In this document: piece by piece, positions 60,101 to 64,000 of the stretch
Layout: each line of letters starts with the position of its first letter
How positions within the stretch are numbered: the stretch's first letter is position 1
Assembly: GCA_937873035.1 (NCBI GenBank)
Contig: CALMVA010000025.1
Coordinates: 1 to 64,000 of the forward strand
DNA: 64,000 nt
Origin: an uncultured Sphingomonadaceae bacterium
Lineage (GTDB): Bacteria; Pseudomonadota; Alphaproteobacteria; Sphingomonadales; Sphingomonadaceae
Direction of reading: 5' to 3'
The notes under the pieces: model-generated
Database searches by the model: none
What the model was told of the DNA's origin: nothing
The model's input: the letters and a program-made list of their open reading frames with translations, nothing else
Position numbers and translations under genes: made by a program

Positions 60101-60302
60101 GCGTGACCTGCTTTTCAAGCTCGGTCGGCGCGGCGCCCGGCTGGCTGATGATGACCTGCGCACCCGGAAACTCAATGTCCGGGTTGTTGTTCACATCCAT
60201 GCGGTTGAAGCTGACGATTCCCATCAGCAGCAGCGCCACGAACACAACAATGGGCGGCACCGGGTTGCGAATGCACCAGGCCGAAATGTTCTTGAAATTC
60301 AT
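57138..60302 (-). CDS. RND-family efflux permease (HAE-1 type)
   Basis: 1054 residues from ATG 60302 (MNFKNISAWCIRNPVPPIVV). Twelve-helix RND architecture with two large periplasmic loops. The proton-relay Asp pair is in LVAGVLVDDAIVEIENIVRH, and late signatures ILLIDFALEEMNKG and AQPIVMTTVAMVAGMIPTAL are present. Pump of an efflux system with the adaptor 10 bp upstream; no outer-membrane channel is adjacent, so it must use one encoded elsewhere. Not closely related to the RND gene at 1-3085. Confidence 0.95.
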   Translation of the reverse strand: MNFKNISAWCIRNPVPPIVVFVALLLMGIVSFNRMDVNNNPDIEFPGAQVIISQPGAAPTELEKQVTQIVEASLRSINGVDEINSTVREGTSMTFVQFQLGTDIDRGVNDIRDALTKVRSSLPDGILEPQVNRVDTTGDAIAYISAEAVDMTLEQLSWYVDDVVVKRLQGVSGAAAVQRSGGVSREIRVILDPAKLQSLGITAAQVNNQLRQSNINAAGGRTEIAGAEQSIRVLGNARDAYDLGETNIALGSGRFVKLSNIAEVRDLYGEQRALSTMNGRQVLSFSVQRAKGASDVKVYDATWEELRKIEKENPKIHFTELYTSVDYTKAQYHSSLSSMIEGAVLAVLVVWLFLRDRRATIISAIAIPLSAIPTFWFMELLGFSLNQISMLALSLVAGVLVDDAIVEIENIVRHMRMGKTAYQAAIDAADEIGLAVVATTFSIVAVFLPVGFMPGVSGQFFKNFGFTVVAAVLLSLGVARMITPMIAAYFLKAHGEESHGEGKMMDRYMAILRWTLHNRRWVMAGGVASLLATVGMISWLPFQFQPSMDFDYSQVRVEMVPGTTLQQTEQVVSRIQKTLKDDAPEVIAAFADITPGRADVYLRLTPDRKMSSDEFEKSWARRFAQVPDARVTFRSQTGGFSGRDITITLGGSDPVVLNETAQKLAEQMKGVKEIVAPRVGGDMLRPEITIKPRADLAASLGVTTAALSQTIRIATIGDIDQNSAKFSLSDRQVPIRVSLSEESRRNLSTIENLPVPTASGGSVPLKTVAEISFGAGPTTIQRSNQNRRISIGADYAVDPATGKAYVNSQAMNAINALPAMKNLPQGVKRLTLGDAKWQAEMVTNFMIAWITGIASVFAVLVLLYHRFVPPLVNMGSLLLAPLGGMIALKISGMAISMPVLIGVLMLFGIVAKNSILLIDFALEEMNKGVDKFTAIMDAGHKRAQPIVMTTVAMVAGMIPTALALTGDGAFAQPMGITVIGGLIVSTFLTLLIVPAMFSLAVGFEARVGPWLSHHLTTRGHAHEAGEAPRLLPRGAWKRLRNRITRKGPEPEPAE

Positions 60303-60312
60303 GGCTCCGCCC

Positions 60313-61506
60313 TCAGTTGGACTTTTGGCGAATGGGAACGACCGTCTCACCCGGATTGAGGAAGGCGCCTGCGGTCAGAACGACCTGCTCGTTGCCTGAA
60401 AGACCAGACAGGATAGTGATGCCCGCATCGGAGACATCGCCGACCTTTACGTCCCGGCGCTCCACCTTCTTATCCTTGGTGATGATGAAGGCGAAATTGC
60501 CTTTTTCATCGCTCTGGACGGCGGATTCCGGCAGCAGCGGCACTTGCGCCGCGCCCGACTTGATTGACGCGCTGGCAAAGCCGCCGGGGCGGATTGCAGG
60601 ATTATAGGCAAGCGCGATGCGCACCAGACCCTGACGCGAGGCCGGGTCGATAACGGGCGGCATCTGCCAGATATTGCCGGTAAAGCTGGTGGTGGTTCCA
60701 ACCGGCGTCACATTGGCCGATTTGCCGACCGAGAGCTTGGCCAGATCAGCTTCGGCAAGCTGCGCGCGCAGTTCCATCTCGCCACCCTTGGCGATGCGGA
60801 ACAGCACCGTGCCGCCACCGCCCACAACCTGGCCTGGCTCAACATTGCGTGCCAAAATCAGTCCGGCAGCGGGCGCGCGAATGTCGAGGCGGCCGATGCG
60901 GGCGCTGTTTTCGCCATATTGCGCGCGGGCGACGTTCAACTGTGCAAAGGCGGAGTCGCGCTGCGCGGTCTTGCGATCAATGTCGGCCTTGGAAATAAAG
61001 CCCCGATCTGCCAGCGTCTTGGCGCGATCAAGCTCGTTCTGCGCCAGCCGCGCATTGGCTTCCGCGACGCGAATCTGCGCTCCCAAAGCGGCCGACTGCT
61101 GCACCTGCACCTGCCGGTCAATCGAGGCGAGAACCTGGCCTTGCGCCACCCAGTCGCCTGCATCGACAAGAACACGCGAGACCATGCCGCCTTCACCCGC
61201 CGAGCCGACAGGCATTTCACGCCGCGCCGCGAGTGATCCGGTTGCGCTGATGGTGCTTTCCACCATGCGTGTGCCGGGCACGACGACCGTGACGTGTGGA
61301 ACTTGCTTGCTGTCCTCTGCTGCCGCGTCAGCCGCTGCCTTGTCGCTGCTGCCGCCAAAAAAGCGGAAGGCGGCAAAGGCGATGACGATGGCCGCAACCA
61401 CGCCAATAAGGATTATCCGTTTGCGGCGACGTGCTGCAAGCTCGGTTTCATCATCGGACATATCGACGGTTTCCGCGTGGCGCGCAAAATTGGTCTCAAG
61501 ATTCAT
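60313..61506 (-). CDS. RND periplasmic adaptor subunit
   Basis: 397 residues from ATG 61506. One N-terminal membrane anchor (RIILIGVVAAIVIAFAAFRF) follows a basic cytoplasmic start. Lipoyl halves (RVLVDAGDWVAQGQVLASID and DIRAPAAGLILARNVEPGQV) flank a helical hairpin, followed by the barrel and membrane-proximal domains. A frame extending to 61719 includes non-coding promoter DNA. Couples the RND permease to an outer-membrane channel. Confidence 0.92.
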   Translation of the reverse strand: MNLETNFARHAETVDMSDDETELAARRRKRIILIGVVAAIVIAFAAFRFFGGSSDKAAADAAAEDSKQVPHVTVVVPGTRMVESTISATGSLAARREMPVGSAGEGGMVSRVLVDAGDWVAQGQVLASIDRQVQVQQSAALGAQIRVAEANARLAQNELDRAKTLADRGFISKADIDRKTAQRDSAFAQLNVARAQYGENSARIGRLDIRAPAAGLILARNVEPGQVVGGGGTVLFRIAKGGEMELRAQLAEADLAKLSVGKSANVTPVGTTTSFTGNIWQMPPVIDPASRQGLVRIALAYNPAIRPGGFASASIKSGAAQVPLLPESAVQSDEKGNFAFIITKDKKVERRDVKVGDVSDAGITILSGLSGNEQVVLTAGAFLNPGETVVPIRQKSN

Positions 61507-61768
61507 CTGTATCCGCTTTCGGCCCATGAGGCAGGGCTGAGATCTGGTTATTGCAGGTGTGTTATAGTAATAAGTCACCTGATACAAGCGATTTACGGCG
61601 CGCCATCCCCATGCCGCGCTCGCTATTTGGCCGATACGGATATTTTCCGCAAGTCGCTGGCGTGGCAGCTTCGACCTTTTTGGGGTTGCCAGCGTCCAAA
61701 TTTCAACCGACGATGCCAAAATGGAGGCAGCCTCCAGCTGTCGCCATCTCTGATGAGAGGAGTGCGTG

Positions 61769-62044
61769 ATGGAGATTTTCGCCGGTCATGGCTGGATCAT
61801 GACAATCATCATTGGTGGACTTGCCGGGGCAATCGGCAAGTGGATCATGCCGGGCAAAGACCCAGGGGGTATAATTGTAACGATTCTACTGGGTATCGCA
61901 GGCGCGCTGCTCATGAGTGTGCTTGGCAATATTACGGGTTGGTATGCCGCTGGCGAGGGGCCGGGCTTCATTGCGGCGGTTGTCGGCGCGATCATCCTGC
62001 TGTTCATTTATCGCAAGGTGCAGGGCAGCCCGCCGGCTGCCTGA
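61769..62044 (+). CDS. GlsB/YeaQ/YmgE-type small membrane protein
   Basis: 91 residues, three hydrophobic helices and the family's GGLAGAIGKWIMPGKDPGG followed by IIVTILLGIAGALL. A GTG lies one codon upstream. Members are stress-induced inner-membrane proteins of unknown mechanism (old name transglycosylase-associated). Confidence 0.88.
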   Translation: MEIFAGHGWIMTIIIGGLAGAIGKWIMPGKDPGGIIVTILLGIAGALLMSVLGNITGWYAAGEGPGFIAAVVGAIILLFIYRKVQGSPPAA

Positions 62045-62065
62045 TCGTTCCGTTCATTCTGGATG

Positions 62066-62107
62066 CAGGCCGACGGTGCAACGATGCGCGCGTCGGCCTG
62101 TTCATTT
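62066..62107 (+). terminator. Rho-independent terminator after the GlsB-type gene
   Basis: CAGGCCGACG (62066-62075) and CGTCGGCCTG (62091-62100) form a perfect 10-bp stem followed by TTCATTTTTG on the plus strand. Confidence 0.75.
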
Positions 62108-62132
62108 TTGTCGGCATCATGTGGAGAACAAG

Positions 62133-62858
62133 ATGATGAAACCCATTCTCGCGGCAACGCTTATGGCTGGTCTGGCGATGACTGCGAGTAGCGCCGCGCT
62201 GGCGCAAGCTGCTGCCGCCCCTGCAAATAGCGGAACCCGCCTTGAGTTGCAGGCGCGTGGAGAAACCAAGGTTGTGCCCGACATGGCGGTTGTCAGCGCA
62301 GGCGTCGTCACGCAATCGGTGGATGCATCAACCGCGATGCGCGACAATGCAGCGCGGATGGCGCGCGTTTTCGGCGCGTTGAAGGCAGCCGGGATCGCGG
62401 AAAAGGACATTCAGACCACATCGGTAAGCCTCTCGCCGCAATATCGTTACGCCAATAACGAAGCGCCCGTCATTACCGGCTATCAGGCAAGCAACACCGT
62501 GTCGGTCCGCTTTCGTGACATCGGCAAGAGCGGGCAGGTGCTCGACGTGCTGGTGAAGCAGGGCGCGAACCAGATCAACGGCCCGTCGCTGGTGGTGGAA
62601 AACCCGGAAGCCGCGCAAGACAAGGCCCGGCTTGAGGCGCTCAAGACCTTGCAGGCGCGGGCGGCACTTTATGCCAAGGCAAGCGGCCTGCAAGTCAAGC
62701 GCATCGTTTCGATCAACGAATCGGTTGATTACAATCCGGGGCCGATGCCGCTCATGGCGCGCGCGGCGATGGCGGACATGGCAGAGGCCAAGACCAGCAT
62801 TTCGGCAGGTGAACAGGCAATCGGCGTCACGTTGTCTGCCGTTTTCGAGCTGCAGTAA
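62133..62858 (+). CDS. SIMPL-domain (DUF541) secreted protein
   Basis: 241 residues with signal peptide (LMAGLAMTASSAALAQA). The SIMPL domain is seen in LELQARGETKVVPDMAVVSA, IAEKDIQTTSVSLSPQYRY and VSVRFRDIGKSGQVLDVLVK. Periplasmic or outer-surface. Function in the family is poorly defined, some members bind partner proteins or affect stress. Confidence 0.9.
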   Translation: MMKPILAATLMAGLAMTASSAALAQAAAAPANSGTRLELQARGETKVVPDMAVVSAGVVTQSVDASTAMRDNAARMARVFGALKAAGIAEKDIQTTSVSLSPQYRYANNEAPVITGYQASNTVSVRFRDIGKSGQVLDVLVKQGANQINGPSLVVENPEAAQDKARLEALKTLQARAALYAKASGLQVKRIVSINESVDYNPGPMPLMARAAMADMAEAKTSISAGEQAIGVTLSAVFELQ

Positions 62859-62867
62859 GCGCGGTTT

Positions 62868-63131
62868 TCAGAACCGGCCTGAGCGTCGCCGCCGTATCAG
62901 GCCGGTCAGCCCAAGCGCAATCAGCGCGCCCGCACCGGCAGCCGCCAGCGAGAGGCCGTTCAATCCGTTGTAGAGCGTGCCGCCATTGCTGATGAGGCCC
63001 GCTGAAAAGCTGCCCAGCGCACCTGCCACGATGTTGCCCAAGGCTTCATGCGCGTGAAACTTGTGCGTGAGCGCAGTCAACAGCCAGCCAAGCGTGCCGC
63101 CGATCAGCAACAGGGCAAAGACGTTTGTCAT
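62868..63131 (-). CDS. Second GlsB/YeaQ-like small membrane protein
   Basis: 87 residues from ATG 63131 (MTNVFALLLIGGTLGWLLTA). Hydrophobic helices with NIVAGALGSFSAGLISNGG and a basic RRRR tail. Resembles the transglycosylase-associated/GlsB group, less clearly than 61769. Lies downstream of the sciP terminator on the same strand. Confidence 0.75.
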   Translation of the reverse strand: MTNVFALLLIGGTLGWLLTALTHKFHAHEALGNIVAGALGSFSAGLISNGGTLYNGLNGLSLAAAGAGALIALGLTGLIRRRRSGRF

Positions 63132-63180
63132 CCGGCATCGCCTAGCGGTGCGGCAGGGCGCGATCAATCTTGCAGGCACG

Positions 63181-63227
63181 AAAAAAGGGCGGCGCCAGCG
63201 GGTGAGGTGTCTCCGCTGGCGCCGCCC
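63181..63227 (-). terminator. Strong rho-independent terminator of sciP
   Basis: GGGCGGCGCCAGCGG (63187-63201) and CCGCTGGCGCCGCCC (63213-63227) form a perfect 15-bp stem with 11-base loop. On the minus strand it is followed by six T (63186-63181), immediately downstream of sciP. Confidence 0.9.
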
Positions 63228-63248
63228 ATTTCATCTGTGACAAGCCGA

Positions 63249-63548
63249 TCAGTAGCGTTGCTGGCGCTCGTAAAGGCTCTTGTAATGCTGGATGCGCGTG
63301 ACGCGCAGGCCCGGCATCCCCGAACGATCGATCGCGCGCTGCCAGCCGGCAAATTCTTCCAGCGTCAGGCCGTAGCGTTCGCAGACTTCGTCCACGGTCA
63401 ACAGCCCGCCGTTGACGGCGGCGACAACTTCTGCCTTGCGGCGCACCACCCATCGCGTCGTTGACGGCGGGGGCAGCGAATCAAGCGTCAACGGTTCCCC
63501 AAGCGGCCCGATGACCTGTGCAGGACGGATTTTTTGGTTCTCGATCAT
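63249..63548 (-). CDS. sciP: CtrA inhibitor SciP (DUF1153)
   Basis: 99 residues from ATG 63548 (MIENQKIRPAQVIGPLGEPL). The DUF1153 helix-turn-helix is clear: RWVVRRKAEVVAAVNGGLLT, VDEVCERYGLTLEEFAGWQR, then GMPGLRVTRIQHYK. In Caulobacter SciP restrains CtrA-dependent transcription, affecting cell cycle and flagellar genes. Single gene with its own terminator. Confidence 0.92.
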   Translation of the reverse strand: MIENQKIRPAQVIGPLGEPLTLDSLPPPSTTRWVVRRKAEVVAAVNGGLLTVDEVCERYGLTLEEFAGWQRAIDRSGMPGLRVTRIQHYKSLYERQQRY

Positions 63549-63630
63549 TACCACCTCAATGCCGGGGCGCCGCCCCGATCTGTCTTGTTGACCCCTGTTT
63601 AGGGGCGACCCGTTGAAAGATCGCTAAAGT

Positions 63631-63643
63631 CCCAAGGTAAATT
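63631..63643 (-). promoter_or_regulatory. 13-bp element upstream of sciP, copy 1
   Basis: AATTTACCTTGGG on the minus strand (CCCAAGGTAAATT on plus), 83 bp upstream of the sciP start. Repeated exactly at 63953. Likely a regulator or sigma-factor site; the protein is unknown. Confidence 0.4.
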
Positions 63644-63952
63644 TCCCGCTTACAATCATTTACGACCGGTAAGCAGTGTGGCCGCAGAGCAGTTGAAACT
63701 TGGTGAACACGCCGAATCGCGCGCGCTGTTTCGCGAGAGAATCGCATCCAATTCGGTTGCATTGTCGCGCGCGCCAGAAAGCACCGATGCGGTTTTCGCC
63801 TGAATACGGGCGGTTGGCGTTGTTGCCTGTCGTGCCGAAATGGTGGCGAGCAGACTTGGCAGCTCGACCGATTTGGGCCGTGCCTTTGCCTGACGGCCAG
63901 ACCTGCGCGGAAAATTCATATCCATGCGTGCGCTTTGGCATAAATGACTGAA

Positions 63953-63965
63953 CCCAAGGTAAATT
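63953..63965 (-). promoter_or_regulatory. 13-bp element, copy 2
   Basis: Exact copy of the element at 63631, in the same orientation, 28 bp before the possible leftward start at 63925. Flanks differ, so the conserved part is short. Confidence 0.4.
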
Positions 63966-64000
63966 CTCGATTCAGGCTGCAAAGCGGCCTGTCACGCACT

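Larger units (their letters stand above)
63549..64000. other. sciP upstream region, no secure gene
   Basis: About 450 bp up to the window edge. It holds the two AATTTACCTTGGG elements and a run of open frames on the minus strand. A frame from ATG 63925 to 63656 (MDMNFPRRSGRQAKARPKSV) is possible but matches no family known to me. A second overlapping frame is equally open, so I do not call a gene. Confidence 0.35.

Noticed and set aside
63656..63982. 108-codon minus-strand frame upstream of sciP
   Set aside because: Two overlapping frames are equally open, no family is recognised and the ribosome-binding site is poor; kept only as a possibility in the region entry.

Overview
The window reads as the chromosome of an alphaproteobacterium, most likely order Sphingomonadales. 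The family-level evidence is the gene set obg–proB, murA, a DUF445 protein, the CtrA inhibitor SciP (DUF1153), several TonB-dependent receptors and a GC-rich, densely packed layout. The genus cannot be fixed from the sequence alone. No rRNA, no complete tRNA and no CRISPR array were found.

The left 25.6 kb is accessory DNA. Positions 1-9906 are a sulfide/persulfide detoxification and efflux locus. An RND pump, its adaptor and a rhodanese run leftwards. Sulfide:quinone oxidoreductase, a DUF2892 protein, TolC, a persulfide-dioxygenase-like hydrolase, a TauE/SafE exporter and an AhpD-like protein run rightwards from a shared divergent promoter. An intact P4-type tyrosine integrase (9922-11166) and a 3' fragment of tRNA-Gly(GCC) (11358) close this element. 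The same 50-bp tRNA fragment recurs exactly at 25515, beside a truncated second integrase. Two related elements therefore seem to have stacked in one tRNA-Gly gene whose intact copy would lie left of the window.

The 14.2 kb between the two fragments is a defence-type island. It holds two AbiE-like modules, each followed by a large third gene with nuclease-like features. One is AbiEi–AbiEii plus a 1515-residue STAND NTPase with a Cap4-like N-terminal nuclease (Avs-like). The other is DUF6088–AbiEii plus a repeat protein with a VRR-NUC-like end cut off by a deletion. Between them lie a DUF2726-like nuclease, two unrecognised genes, and a scar fusing a DUF932 gene to the end of a patatin-like phospholipase.

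From 25.7 to 49.2 kb lies an iron/haem uptake and peroxide-defence region. It contains three TonB-dependent receptors, ExbB–ExbD–TonB, PiuC with an FMN hydroxy-acid oxidase, a porin, a ferric-reductase-like membrane protein with a PepSY protein, bacterioferritin with its ferredoxin, and a DUF6607 protein. It also contains two catalase-peroxidases (one apparently exported), a cytochrome c and a cupin. Visible control sites are a Fur-type palindrome, an FNR-type box, and an identical 15-mer about 91-94 bp upstream of both katG genes.

From about 49.2 kb to the end the content is ordinary chromosome: an SDR protein, proB, obg, a TetR regulator divergent from a PF10118 protein, a GNAT, murA, a DUF445 protein, an RND pump with adaptor, two GlsB-type membrane proteins, a SIMPL protein and sciP.
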